Origin: Chryseobacterium shigense
GTDB taxonomy: Bacteria > Bacteroidota > Bacteroidia > Flavobacteriales > Weeksellaceae
Reading direction: 5' to 3'
DNA: 64,000 nt
Assembly: GCF_014207845.1 (NCBI RefSeq)
Contig: NZ_JACHLC010000005.1
Coordinates: 1 to 64,000, forward strand
Each line of letters begins with the position of its first letter. Positions within the stretch are counted from its first letter, which is position 1. Positions 40,669 through 49,464 of this stretch are shown piece by piece. The notes under the pieces are model-generated. The model did no database searches and was not told the origin of the DNA. It was given only the letters and a program-made list of their open reading frames with translations. Position numbers and translations under genes: made by a program.

Positions 40669-41652
40669 TTACTTATTAAGTGCTTTTTCTACTTCGTTTC
40701 CGCAAAGATCCGTGATGGATATTCCATAATGTCTTGCCTGTTGAGGAAGAATGCTGGCAGGGGAGAATCCCGGGTTGGTATTCATTTCAAGCATATAAGG
40801 AATGCCGTCCATAAGGATGAATTCACTTCTTGAAAAACCACTCATACCCAGTGAGTTGTAAGCTCTTTTTGAAATTTCTTCCACCCTGATTCTGGTAGCA
40901 TCATCAATTCTTGCCGGGGTAATTTCTTCTGAAGCTCCTTCATATTTGGCCTCATAATCAAAAAATTCATTGGTAGGAACAATTTCTGTGATTCCCAAAA
41001 CGATGGTTTCTCCTTTGAAATCTATTACACCTACGGAAACTTCCATTCCGTCCAGGAAACTTTCGATCAGGATTTCATCATCTTCTTTGAAGGCTATTTC
41101 TGTAGCGGCAATTAACCCGGATTTATCCTTCACTTTTGAAATTCCCAGAGATGATCCGGATTGGTTGGGCTTAACGAAAACCGGAAGACCCAGGCTTTCA
41201 ACGATTTCGTCTGTATTGATAGCTTCTCCTTTTCTTAAATAAATGCTTTTGGCAGAAGGAATTCCGTATTTTGACAATACTGCGAGTGTATCTTTTTTAT
41301 TGAAAGTAAGAGCGCTCTGATAGAAATCACAGCCTGTATATTTCTGTCCGATAGCATCCCAGTAAGCCTGAAGAATTCCGTTTTCACCCGGAGTTCCGTG
41401 GATAATGTTGAAACAGGCATCAAATTTCAGCTTTTCATTATTATCTAATGTCACTGAAAAATCACCGCGGTTGATTTCATGTTTTTTATCGTTTTCACCT
41501 AAAAAATACCACTCATCTTTAAGGATAACCACCTTGTATACATCATATAGATTTCTGTCCAGAGAATCGTAGATCAACTGGCCGCTTTTTAAGGAAACCA
41601 CATATTCGTCCGAATAGCCTCCCATAACAACGGCAACACTTTTTTTGCTCAT
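40669..41652 (-). CDS. ddl: D-alanine--D-alanine ligase
   Basis: A 327-residue ATP-grasp ligase that joins two D-alanines for peptidoglycan. The start is the ATG at 41652 (MSKKSVAVVMGGYSDE); an in-frame upstream ATG at 41688 lies before the -7 promoter element and cannot be used. Motifs: NIIHGTPGENGILQAYWD, PVFVKPNQSGSSLGI, DGMEVSVGVI and the C-terminal MLEMNTNPGFSPASILPQ. It heads the run ddl - unknown - coaD, followed by the four-helix-bundle and TRIC-type genes. Confidence 0.95.
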   Translation of the reverse strand: MSKKSVAVVMGGYSDEYVVSLKSGQLIYDSLDRNLYDVYKVVILKDEWYFLGENDKKHEINRGDFSVTLDNNEKLKFDACFNIIHGTPGENGILQAYWDAIGQKYTGCDFYQSALTFNKKDTLAVLSKYGIPSAKSIYLRKGEAINTDEIVESLGLPVFVKPNQSGSSLGISKVKDKSGLIAATEIAFKEDDEILIESFLDGMEVSVGVIDFKGETIVLGITEIVPTNEFFDYEAKYEGASEEITPARIDDATRIRVEEISKRAYNSLGMSGFSRSEFILMDGIPYMLEMNTNPGFSPASILPQQARHYGISITDLCGNEVEKALNK

Positions 41653-41675
41653 AACCATTATAGTATCAATTAAGG

Positions 41676-41683
41676 CAAATTTA
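41676..41683 (-). promoter_or_regulatory. -7 element of ddl
   Basis: Minus-strand TAAATTTG, an exact TAnnTTTG match, 24 bp before the ddl ATG. It decides the start codon. Confidence 0.6.
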
Positions 41684-41773
41684 ATCATTTTATGTAATGC
41701 AATAAGGGAAATTCAGAAATTTTAAAATTGAAAATGAATTGTGTTAAATAAAAGCACATTTAAAATTATTAGC

Positions 41774-41781
41774 TATATTTG
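41774..41781 (+). promoter_or_regulatory. -7 element of the PASTA protein gene
   Basis: TATATTTG, an exact TAnnTTTG match, 26 bp before the ATG at 41808. Confidence 0.55.
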
Positions 41782-41807
41782 CCGTTATAATTAAAGTATT
41801 TTTAAGT

Positions 41808-42911
41808 ATGCTTAAATCACTTTTCAATTGGAAAGTTTTACTGAATTTAGTAGTCGCCATCGGTATTTTTGTGGGGTTGGTGTGGGTTACTTTCCGTTGG
41901 TTGGAATATCATACCAATCATGGTCAGGAAATTCCTGTACCCAATGTTATTAATAAATCGGTCTATGATGCCGTAAAAATATTAGAGGATACCGGGCTGG
42001 AATATGAAGTAGACAGTGCCGAGTATAATCCTAAATATAAGCCTTTCCAGGTTTTAAAGATGCACCCTTTATCCAGTTCACGGGTGAAACCGGGATCATT
42101 GGTAAGAATTGTGGTGAATCCAAGAACATGGGCGCCTATTACCGTTCCTGACGTAATCAATAAATATTCGGGGCTGGCATTCCAGAGACTGGATCAGGTG
42201 GGGCTTAAAATTGGTGATACCATCTATGAACCGAGTATTCAGAAAGATGCTCTTTTAAGAGTATTGTATAAAGGTAATGCTGTTAATCCGGGATCACGCC
42301 TTCCGAGATTCTCTATAATTGATGTTGTGGTGGGATCCGGACCTATGAGAAATATTTCAATTCCTAACGTGGTAGGGCTTTCGGTGAAAGAAGCCAGAGC
42401 TGTTATCGCAAAAAACCTGTTTGAAGTAGGTCTTATAGAACATGAAGATGGAAGCAAAGATGAATCTGATATCATTTATTATCAGGATCCGGCTTCAGGA
42501 GACGTAAGAGATCAGGGAATGCAGATTGACCTTTGGGCAAGTAAAAGAACACCTGCTGAGCTTAGAGCTAAAGTAGAACAGCTGAACTCAATTTACCGTA
42601 TGAAAGTAGATACTTCACTTCCTCCGGTGCATTATGATGAAGTTCCTACCAGCCGCCCGGAACCAAGCTATGATCCGCCTGCAGCAGCACCTGTACCAAA
42701 AAAAGAAGTTCCTAAACATGAACCAGCTAAAACAGAACCTGCCAAGACAACTAACGCAGCTACTGGAACTAAACCTGCCGGAACTGTAACAGAAAAACCT
42801 AAAACTGCAACAACAAATAATCAGAGTTCAGGAAATAAGCCTGCAACACCTGCGAGTACAACACAGCAGCCAGCTCAAAAGCCAAAAGCTAAAAAAGTAG
42901 TAGTAGAATAA
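41808..42911 (+). CDS. PASTA domain membrane protein
   Basis: A 367-residue protein with one N-terminal membrane helix (VLLNLVVAIGIFVGLVWVTF) and three PASTA domains outside the membrane at about 40-105, 110-180 and 182-255, each starting with a V-x-N/D-V-I/V-N/G-K pattern (PVPNVINKSVYDAVKIL, TVPDVINKYSGLAFQRL, SIPNVVGLSVKEARAVI). The C-terminal 110 residues are rich in Pro, Lys, Thr and Ala. There is no kinase domain. PASTA domains bind peptidoglycan or muropeptides, so a cell-wall-related role is likely. It is followed by an rluD-type gene in the usual Flavobacteriia order ddl / PASTA / rluD. Confidence 0.9.
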   Translation: MLKSLFNWKVLLNLVVAIGIFVGLVWVTFRWLEYHTNHGQEIPVPNVINKSVYDAVKILEDTGLEYEVDSAEYNPKYKPFQVLKMHPLSSSRVKPGSLVRIVVNPRTWAPITVPDVINKYSGLAFQRLDQVGLKIGDTIYEPSIQKDALLRVLYKGNAVNPGSRLPRFSIIDVVVGSGPMRNISIPNVVGLSVKEARAVIAKNLFEVGLIEHEDGSKDESDIIYYQDPASGDVRDQGMQIDLWASKRTPAELRAKVEQLNSIYRMKVDTSLPPVHYDEVPTSRPEPSYDPPAAAPVPKKEVPKHEPAKTEPAKTTNAATGTKPAGTVTEKPKTATTNNQSSGNKPATPASTTQQPAQKPKAKKVVVE

Positions 42912-42934
42912 TAACGGTTTATGATATAAAATAT

Positions 42935-42965
42935 AGGCTTCAACTGCAAAATGTTGGGGCCTTTT
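42935..42965 (+). terminator. Terminator or attenuator between the PASTA and RluD-type genes
   Basis: AGGCTTCAAC (42935-42944) pairs with GTTGGGGCCT (42953-42962) including two G-U pairs, loop of 8 nt, followed by four T. The next ATG is 18 bp on. Confidence 0.6.
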
Positions 42966-42982
42966 GCGTAAAAAGATAAAAT

Positions 42983-44056
42983 ATGGCAGAAGATAACGAA
43001 GATTTTTTTGATGAAGAATTATTAGAATCCGACAGTCTCGAAAATATCGATATTGATGAAGAGAATAAAGGACTGTATGAGCACCTTAATATCACAGTGG
43101 ATAAAAAACAGGAGCCGTTAAGGATTGATAAATTCTTATTAATCTACAGGCAAAACTCTTCCCGGAATAAAATTTCCCAGACCTGCAGAGCGGGGAATGT
43201 TATTGTAAACGGAGCGCCTGTAAAACAGAACTATCGTGTAAAGCCGGGCGACCAGATTTCAGTGCTTCTTACCCATCCGCCGAGAGAAAATGTGATTATT
43301 CCCCAGGATATTCCTGTGAATATTATATACGAAGATGAAGATTTGATCGTTGTAGATAAAGAAGCGGGAATGGTAGTTCATCCGGGACACGGAAACTGGG
43401 ACAAAACTTTAGTGAATGCGCTGGCTTTCCATTTTGAAAAGAACGGACAAAAATCTGATCTGGACAGGGTAGGACTTGTCCACAGGATCGATAAGGATAC
43501 TTCCGGACTTCTGGTGATTGCAAAAAATGAATATGCACTGAGCTTTTTGGCAAAGCAGTTTTTCAACAGAACTACAAAAAGACTGTATTGGGCTTTTGTA
43601 TGGGGAAATCCTAAGGAAGATGAAGGAACAATCAGAGGGCATATCGGGAGGCATCCCAAAAACAGGATGCAGATGTCCGTTTATGAGGACGGAAGCCACG
43701 GAAAACATGCAGTAACGCATTATAAAGTTTTGGAACGGTTTAAATATATGACCTGGGTAGAGTGCAAACTTGAGACAGGAAGAACCCATCAGATAAGGGC
43801 CCACTTTAAGCATATCGGTCATACGCTGTTTAATGATGAAAGATATGAAGGCCATACTCCGCTCAGAGGAGTGAATCTGCCTAAGTATAAGCAGTTTATA
43901 AAAAATGTGTTTGAAATCCTTCCAAGACATGCGCTCCATGCGCATACTTTGGGGTTTATACACCCAACCACTAAAAAGGAATTATATTTTGAGAGCCCAA
44001 TGCCGAAAGATATGGCGGATGCTGTAAAAAAATGGAGAAATTATTTAGAAAACTAA
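42983..44056 (+). CDS. rluD: RluA/RluD-family 23S rRNA pseudouridine synthase
   Basis: A 357-residue pseudouridine synthase. It has an acidic N-terminal extension (about 35 residues), an S4 RNA-binding domain (LRIDKFLLIYRQNSSRNKIS ... GNVIVNG) and the RluA catalytic domain with the aspartate in VHRIDKDTSGLL. Further family blocks are VDKEAGMVVHPGHGN and ETGRTHQIRAHFKHIGH. Domain layout and size fit RluD, which modifies helix 69 of 23S rRNA, but RluC or RluA-like specificity is not excluded. It follows the PASTA gene by 71 bp. Confidence 0.9.
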   Translation: MAEDNEDFFDEELLESDSLENIDIDEENKGLYEHLNITVDKKQEPLRIDKFLLIYRQNSSRNKISQTCRAGNVIVNGAPVKQNYRVKPGDQISVLLTHPPRENVIIPQDIPVNIIYEDEDLIVVDKEAGMVVHPGHGNWDKTLVNALAFHFEKNGQKSDLDRVGLVHRIDKDTSGLLVIAKNEYALSFLAKQFFNRTTKRLYWAFVWGNPKEDEGTIRGHIGRHPKNRMQMSVYEDGSHGKHAVTHYKVLERFKYMTWVECKLETGRTHQIRAHFKHIGHTLFNDERYEGHTPLRGVNLPKYKQFIKNVFEILPRHALHAHTLGFIHPTTKKELYFESPMPKDMADAVKKWRNYLEN

Positions 44057-44076
44057 AAATATATTGAGAATTTTTT

Positions 44077-44084
44077 TATATTTG
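44077..44084 (+). promoter_or_regulatory. -7 element of the PorP/SprF-like gene
   Basis: TATATTTG within a T-rich tract, exact TAnnTTTG match, 23 bp before the ATG at 44108. It makes the in-frame ORF start at 44090 unlikely. Confidence 0.6.
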
Positions 44085-44107
44085 TTGAATTGAAATCAAG
44101 ATTTGTT

Positions 44108-45058
44108 ATGAGAAAACTATATGCTATCGTATGTTTAGCTCTTTTGTCAAATGCATACAAAGCACAAGAATCACTACCATATTATCAGCAATATCTTCTG
44201 GATGGTGAATTCCTGTTCAACCCAGCTCAGTACGGAAAGACCGATTACGTGCAGCTTAATGCTAATTACCACAAACAATTTGACAAGTTTAGCGATTCTC
44301 CAAATACGCAGTCTATAGGAATCAACGGGAACATTTTCGACAGAGTAGGAGCAGGGCTCTCTATTTTCAGAGACAGTAATGGACCTATTTCTGCAGGCGG
44401 TATTACAGCGGGAGCTTCATACTTTATTCCACTAAGTAGTGAGGGAGACAGAAAAGACCAGTTCTCTTTCGGTACCAGTGTTTCATTTTACAATATGAAC
44501 TTCGACTATACTTCAGTGAATGTTGAAGATGGTTACGATCCACTATTGATCGGGAAAGAAGGGAATATTTTCATGGCTTATGCCAACTTCGGTGCGGCTG
44601 CAACCTATAGAAACATCTTTGCAGGAGTATCTGTAAACGATATCGCACTAAGCAACGATAAGGCTATCGTAAACGGAATTGAGCCTTCACCAATCAAATT
44701 TTTCTTAAACTTAGGATATGACTGGCATTTTGCTGACAATATCTTCATAACGCCATCAGCATTGATCAACCTGAATACCAATTCAACAAGAATGATCGAC
44801 TATAACTTAATGGCAACTTTCTTTAACGACATCAATTCATTCTCTGCCGGAGTAAGCTACAGAACGGTACAGAACAGGTTCGACAGCCAGCAGCTTCAGG
44901 TTGCACCGGTTATTAAAGTAAGATTCAATAAATTCATGATCGGAGCTACTTATAATATCGGAATGTCTGATATCCAGACGTATGGAGGAAACAGCTTCAT
45001 GATCAGTTTAGGTTATAACTTCGATAACTTTATTAATCATAGAGGATATAGATATTAA
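44108..45058 (+). CDS. PorP/SprF-family type IX secretion membrane protein
   Basis: A 316-residue outer-membrane barrel protein with a signal peptide (MRKLYAIVCLALLSNAYKAQ). The hallmark of the PorP/SprF family follows at once: PYYQQYLLDGEFLFNPAQYG. The rest alternates aromatic beta strands and ends in MISLGYNFDNFINHRGYRY. PorP/SprF proteins anchor or help export particular type IX cargo such as the SprB adhesin; paralogues are common and often sit beside their cargo, but no cargo gene lies here. The start is fixed by the signal peptide and promoter position. Confidence 0.9.
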   Translation: MRKLYAIVCLALLSNAYKAQESLPYYQQYLLDGEFLFNPAQYGKTDYVQLNANYHKQFDKFSDSPNTQSIGINGNIFDRVGAGLSIFRDSNGPISAGGITAGASYFIPLSSEGDRKDQFSFGTSVSFYNMNFDYTSVNVEDGYDPLLIGKEGNIFMAYANFGAAATYRNIFAGVSVNDIALSNDKAIVNGIEPSPIKFFLNLGYDWHFADNIFITPSALINLNTNSTRMIDYNLMATFFNDINSFSAGVSYRTVQNRFDSQQLQVAPVIKVRFNKFMIGATYNIGMSDIQTYGGNSFMISLGYNFDNFINHRGYRY

Positions 45059-45081
45059 TCTGATTTAATTTAAATAAATTT

Positions 45082-45110
45082 GAGCTCTGAAATTTTCAGG
45101 GCTCTTTTTT
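45082..45110 (+). terminator. Terminator directly before hemW
   Basis: GAGCTCTGA (45082-45090) pairs with TCAGGGCTC (45096-45104), extended by one more pair, then six T that run straight into the hemW ATG at 45111. It can end the PorP/SprF transcript. Confidence 0.8.
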
Positions 45111-46235
45111 ATGATATATATTCACATCCCCTTCTGCAAACAGAAATGCAGCTACTGCAATTTTCACTTTTCTACATCTCTGAACTTCAAAGATGAGATG
45201 ATTAGCGCAATGAAAACTGAAATCCGGCTTAGAAAAAATGAATTGCAGAACAAAAATCTGCAGTCACTGTATTTCGGAGGTGGCACTCCGTCTATTCTCT
45301 CAGCAGATGAGATCAGTTCAATAATTGATGAAATACTGAAATATTTCAGCTTTGATAATGATATTGAAGTTACTTTGGAAGCCAATCCGGATGATCTGGA
45401 TAAAAATTTTTTAAAGCAGTTGGCACAATCTCCGGTCAACAGACTTTCCATCGGGACACAAAGTTTCTTCGAAGAAGACCTGAAACTGATGAACCGTGCC
45501 CATAATGCATCAGAAGCAGAAAGCTCCATCAAAAGAGCACAGGATTTTGGCTTCGAAAACCTAAGTATAGATCTCATTTATGGGTCCCCCACCTCCAGTC
45601 TGGAAATCTGGAAGGAAAATTTAAATAAAACAATTGCTCTTGAAGTACCTCATATTTCTTCCTATGCTCTGACAGTTGAACCCAAGACAGCTTTGGAAAA
45701 CTGGATTGCGAAAGGCAAAATTAGCAGTCCGAAAGAAGAAGAGCAAAACAAAGAATTCTATTATCTTTCAGATTTTCTAAAAGATAACGGTTTTGAACAT
45801 TATGAAGTTTCCAATTTTGCAAAACCTGGCTTTTATTCTAGACATAATTCAGCCTATTGGAAGTATAAAGAATATCTGGGAATAGGCCCTTCCGCACATT
45901 CTTATAACGGATTGGACGTCCGAAGCTGGAATATTGCCAACAACCAGCAGTATCTCAAAAAGCTTCATACCGGAATTCTTGCCAAGGAAGAAGAACTGCT
46001 CTCCCGGGAAGACCAATTCAATGAAATGATTATGATCGGCCTGAGAACGATTTGGGGAGTAGATCTTGAAAGCCTGAAAAATAAGTTCAGTGATAGAATC
46101 CTTGAGCATTTTCGGAATGAAATAAAACCCAAAATAGAAGAAGGTATTTTAATTATTGAAGACAATCACTTAAAAATCCCCGAAAAACATTGGTTTATGG
46201 CAGATGGAATTGCCTCAGATTTATTTTTAGTATAA
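45111..46235 (+). CDS. hemW: Radical SAM protein HemW
   Basis: A 374-residue radical SAM enzyme. The iron-sulphur motif CxxxCxxC is at the N-terminus: HIPFCKQKCSYCNF; next come LYFGGGTPSIL, the EANPDDL strand, SIGTQSF and the C-terminal HemN-type domain with GIGPSAHSYNG. It is HemW rather than HemN because of the NFHFSTS segment after the cluster (HemN has CxxxCxxCxC). HemW is a heme chaperone. The ATG follows a terminator without any spacing, so translation may depend on a promoter upstream or on read-through. Confidence 0.93.
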   Translation: MIYIHIPFCKQKCSYCNFHFSTSLNFKDEMISAMKTEIRLRKNELQNKNLQSLYFGGGTPSILSADEISSIIDEILKYFSFDNDIEVTLEANPDDLDKNFLKQLAQSPVNRLSIGTQSFFEEDLKLMNRAHNASEAESSIKRAQDFGFENLSIDLIYGSPTSSLEIWKENLNKTIALEVPHISSYALTVEPKTALENWIAKGKISSPKEEEQNKEFYYLSDFLKDNGFEHYEVSNFAKPGFYSRHNSAYWKYKEYLGIGPSAHSYNGLDVRSWNIANNQQYLKKLHTGILAKEEELLSREDQFNEMIMIGLRTIWGVDLESLKNKFSDRILEHFRNEIKPKIEEGILIIEDNHLKIPEKHWFMADGIASDLFLV

Positions 46236-46283
46236 CGTTTATTAATGTATATTTGAGATTATACTTTAAAAAAAACTACAACT

Positions 46284-47876
46284 ATGAAAAAAAGCTTATT
46301 ATTAATTTTTCTTTTTTTAAGCATTTTACATTTCTCTCAGAAACCAATTTTTACAAAAGCAAAAGTGTATGCTGTAAATGTTTACAGGACGTCTGCAGAA
46401 CTTCAGAATTCGGTTAATGTTGCAGTTCCGGCAGGAACTTCTGAGATTGTAGTAACAAATATCTCAGATGAGATTGTAGAGAAATCAGTACAGATCAATA
46501 CCAACAATAAAGATATTTCGGTTCTTTCTGCACAATATAGAGACAGTTACAATTCAAATTATTTTGAGAATAATAATCCAAACGGTAAAAGAATTAAAGA
46601 CAGTATTGTTATTTTAGAGAATCTCAGTACAAAAATTAATATTGAAAGGCAGACCAATGAAAAAACACTGGAACTTTTAGATAAAAACCAAGGACTTTTA
46701 GTTGGCAGCAATACTTCCAGCGTGGCTCAACTGATGCAGCTTACGGAATATTACAAAACCAAAAGAAACGAAATAAGTATAGCACAGCTTGATATTAATA
46801 AAAAATATACTGACACTGTTCTGAAACTTGAAAGGCTAAGAAACCGTCTGAAAGCAAATACAGAAGCAGAAGAAACATTTTCCGATGGTGTTCTTGTTCT
46901 GAAAGTAGTAAGCAGCGCGGGAGGAAATGCTAAAATGAATTTGGGCTACCTGACGGAAAACGTCTCCTGGGAGCCATTCTATGAGGTGAAAGGAAGCAAA
47001 CTTACAGAACCGCTGGATGTTACTTTTAAAGCAAAAGTAAGACAGGATACGGGACTTGACTGGAAGGGAGTGAAACTTTCACTGATTAATGCCAGATCTT
47101 CCAGAAATAATGAAGCTCCGGTGATGAACCCCTGGTTCCTGAATTCTTATAAAAATGAAGAAAGAGTAAGTTCACATTATTCTGGTAAAAAAGATACAAT
47201 GCGAACTCAGGAGATTGAAGAAGTTGTAGTAACGGGAGCGTATGGAATTAAAATTACTGAAAACCAATTGAATGTAAGTTTTGATGCAGATATTCCTTAT
47301 GATGTTCTATCAAACGATGAAGATCATTTTATTAATCTGAAACAGATAAAAATTCCTGCTGATTATAAATATTATACAGTCCCGAAATACAGTACAACTG
47401 CTTATTTGGTTGCAGATGTTAAAGATTTTAATAAGTATAACCTTATTTCAGGTTCTGCCAGTGTTATTTTTGAAAACATGTATGTAGGGGAAACGAGGAT
47501 TAATTCTAACCAGACAGAAGATAAAATGAGCATTACGCTGGGTGATGACAAGAAAATCAGCATACGCAAGGAAATTGTCAACGATAAATCAAGTGAGAAA
47601 TTATTTTCTTCTTATCAGGAAAAAGTAATTACTTATGATCTTGTAGTCCGTAACAATAAAAAAGAAGCAATCAATATTGATATAAAAGACCAGATTCCCC
47701 TAAGTAAGGATGAATCTGTAAAGATTGAGCTTCTCCAGAGTGATAATGCAGATCTGAATAAGGAAAAAGGATTCCTGACCTGGAATGTTAAAATTTCCCC
47801 ATCCGAAACCAAAAAAATCAGGGTAAGTTATAAAGTAAGGTACCCGAAGGATTTTTCAATCGGTAATCTTAATTAA
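46284..47876 (+). CDS. DUF4139 (mucoidy inhibitor MuiA-like) secreted protein
   Basis: A 530-residue exported protein with signal peptide MKKSLLLIFLFLSILHFSQ. It has the N-terminal DUF4140-type domain (AKVYAVNVYRTSAELQNSVN), a coiled-coil region (about 95-195), and the DUF4139 domain with SWEPFYEVKGS and a C-terminal NIDIKDQIPLSKDESV ... RVSYKVRYPKD block. The middle holds a IEEVVVTGAYG stretch like that of carboxypeptidase-D/TonB-receptor linkers. Function is unknown beyond the name from Azotobacter-type mucoidy inhibition. It follows hemW by 48 bp. Confidence 0.88.
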   Translation: MKKSLLLIFLFLSILHFSQKPIFTKAKVYAVNVYRTSAELQNSVNVAVPAGTSEIVVTNISDEIVEKSVQINTNNKDISVLSAQYRDSYNSNYFENNNPNGKRIKDSIVILENLSTKINIERQTNEKTLELLDKNQGLLVGSNTSSVAQLMQLTEYYKTKRNEISIAQLDINKKYTDTVLKLERLRNRLKANTEAEETFSDGVLVLKVVSSAGGNAKMNLGYLTENVSWEPFYEVKGSKLTEPLDVTFKAKVRQDTGLDWKGVKLSLINARSSRNNEAPVMNPWFLNSYKNEERVSSHYSGKKDTMRTQEIEEVVVTGAYGIKITENQLNVSFDADIPYDVLSNDEDHFINLKQIKIPADYKYYTVPKYSTTAYLVADVKDFNKYNLISGSASVIFENMYVGETRINSNQTEDKMSITLGDDKKISIRKEIVNDKSSEKLFSSYQEKVITYDLVVRNNKKEAINIDIKDQIPLSKDESVKIELLQSDNADLNKEKGFLTWNVKISPSETKKIRVSYKVRYPKDFSIGNLN

Positions 47877-47892
47877 GTATCCGATTATTCAT

Positions 47893-47900
47893 TATTTTTG
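47893..47900 (+). promoter_or_regulatory. -7 element of murI
   Basis: TATTTTTG, an exact TAnnTTTG match. It overlaps an apparent in-frame TTG start at 47898, which therefore cannot be used. Confidence 0.6.
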
Positions 47901-47918
47901 TATAAAATTTCAGTTCAC

Positions 47919-48749
47919 TTGAAAACTAAAAAGCAAGATTATTCACATCTTTCATCAAGCCAGCCTATCGGCATTTTCGATAGCGGGGTGGGAGGACTTA
48001 CCGTAGCTAAAGAGATAAAAAGGCTTCTTCCCCATGAAGACCTGATCTATTTTGGAGATACCAAACACCTTCCGTATGGCGAAAAGTCGAAAGATGCGAT
48101 TATCGAATATTCTACCAAGATCACCAATTTTCTGCTTGAGCAGAACTGTAAAGCCATTGTTATAGCCTGTAATACAGCTACGGCAAATGCTTTGAACGAA
48201 GTAATGCAGTCTGTTGGCGGAAAAGTTCCCGTAATAGACGTTATTAATCCCGTTGCTGAAAAAGTAGCGTATGAAATCCATAATAATGTTGGAGTTATTG
48301 CCACAAAAGCAACCGTCAATTCCGGATTGTACAAGAAAAGCATCAGGAAACAGAATAAATGGATCAAGGTTGATGAACTGGCCACTCCGTTGCTGGTTCC
48401 TGCCATTGAAGAAGGATTTAAAAACCATCCGATTACGCATGCCATCATCTACAACTATCTGAGCAATAATAAGCTGAAAAACATTGAAACACTTATTTTG
48501 GGCTGTACACATTATCCTTTACTCATTGATGAGATCAAGCAGTACTACGGAAACAGGGTTCGTGTGATTGATTCCCCGAATATTGTAGCCAATCATCTGA
48601 AAATTATCCTGGATAAATACCACCTTCTGAATGATAATAATCCTAAACCGAACTATCATTTCTATCTTTCGGATCTCACGAAAAACTTTGAGAAAATCTC
48701 TAAAAAATTCTTTGGAAAAACAATTGATTTAGAATTGAAAGTATTATAA
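47919..48749 (+). CDS. murI: Glutamate racemase (TTG start)
   Basis: A 276-residue racemase that supplies D-glutamate for peptidoglycan. The start is placed at the TTG at 47919, giving MKTKKQDYSHLSSSQPIGIFDSG; there is no in-frame ATG before the conserved domain and the other upstream TTG lies in the promoter. Catalytic cysteines are in VIACNTATAN and LILGCTHYPLL, and the family motif FDSGVGGLTV is complete. A strong bidirectional terminator follows 2 bp after the stop. Confidence 0.94.
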   Translation: MKTKKQDYSHLSSSQPIGIFDSGVGGLTVAKEIKRLLPHEDLIYFGDTKHLPYGEKSKDAIIEYSTKITNFLLEQNCKAIVIACNTATANALNEVMQSVGGKVPVIDVINPVAEKVAYEIHNNVGVIATKATVNSGLYKKSIRKQNKWIKVDELATPLLVPAIEEGFKNHPITHAIIYNYLSNNKLKNIETLILGCTHYPLLIDEIKQYYGNRVRVIDSPNIVANHLKIILDKYHLLNDNNPKPNYHFYLSDLTKNFEKISKKFFGKTIDLELKVL

Positions 48750-48751
48750 AC

Positions 48752-48777
48752 AAAAAGACTCATCCCTGAGTCTTTTT
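48752..48777. terminator. Bidirectional terminator
   Basis: AAAAAGACTCA (48752-48762) pairs with TGAGTCTTTTT (48767-48777), loop of 4 nt, between the convergent murI and nitroreductase genes. Confidence 0.9.
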
Positions 48778-49380
48778 TTATGCTTCTAAAATTACATCCT
48801 TCCTTTCATACCTTGTCTTTGGAGTTATTTTCGGATGATTGCTGTCGTTTTCAGCCCTTACACCAATTGCTACTGCAAATAAGGTTTCATATTTTTCATT
48901 TTTTAGAATGGCATCGTATTTTTCCGGCTCAATTCCTTCCATAGGAGTTGAATCTATTCCCATTTCTGCACATGCGGAAAGCAAAACCCCCAATGAAAGA
49001 TAAACCTGATGGGCGAGCCAGGATTTTATTTCACCATTACCTTTAGGTTTTACGAAATTTTTGTAATAATTCACATTACCTTCGGGAAGATAACCTTCAA
49101 TCTGTTTTTCAAAGTCATCAGGATTTTTTAAGACCTGAAATACAATTAAACAATTGCTGTCTGAAATCTTTTCCTTGTTCCAGTAGGATGCTTCTGCCAA
49201 TTGCCCCTTTACTTCAGAATTGTTATTTGCAAAAACAAAATTCCAGGGCTGGCTGTTAATTGAAGATGGGCTGAGCTGTAAAATTTCTTTTAACTGCTGA
49301 ATTTGTTCTTCACCGATGATTCCTTGAGGATTATACTTTTTAACAGTATATCTCGATTTCATTTTTTCTAAAAAGCTCAT
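48778..49380 (-). CDS. Nitroreductase-family NAD(P)H-dependent oxidoreductase
   Basis: A 200-residue FMN enzyme of the NfsB-like nitroreductase family: MKSRYTVKKYN at the N-terminus, LSPSSINSQPWNFVFA for FMN contact, and AEMGIDSTPMEG, the NfsB-type EGI/MEG turn. It reduces nitro compounds, quinones or flavins with NAD(P)H. It is divergent from an HxlR-type regulator with an 84-bp shared control region; the arrangement is typical of a quinone- or aldehyde-responsive pair in which the regulator controls the reductase. Confidence 0.9.
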   Translation of the reverse strand: MSFLEKMKSRYTVKKYNPQGIIGEEQIQQLKEILQLSPSSINSQPWNFVFANNNSEVKGQLAEASYWNKEKISDSNCLIVFQVLKNPDDFEKQIEGYLPEGNVNYYKNFVKPKGNGEIKSWLAHQVYLSLGVLLSACAEMGIDSTPMEGIEPEKYDAILKNEKYETLFAVAIGVRAENDSNHPKITPKTRYERKDVILEA

Positions 49381-49386
49381 AATATT

Positions 49387-49462
49387 TATACTATATTTTT
49401 TATAGTTGCAAAACTAATTTAAGTTTAATACATTTGCAATAACGGTAAAAAAGGATAGTATA
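49387..49462. promoter_or_regulatory. Divergent promoters and candidate HxlR operators
   Basis: Minus-strand promoter for the nitroreductase: TAGTTTTG (49416 to 49409) with TTG (49439 to 49437), spacer 20 bp. Plus-strand promoter for the regulator: TTG (49406-49408) and TACATTTG (49429-49436), spacer 20 bp. Each -33 box touches or overlaps the other's -7 box. Half-sites TATACTAT (49387-49394) and its complement ATAGTATA (49455-49462) bracket the pair, and ACTATA/TATAGT (49390-49395/49401-49406) form a palindrome. These are good candidates for HxlR binding. Confidence 0.7.
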
Positions 49463-49464
49463 AA

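Noticed and set aside
47955..48512. A 185-residue open frame on the minus strand
   Set aside because: Antisense to the catalytic core of murI; composition of a shadow frame.
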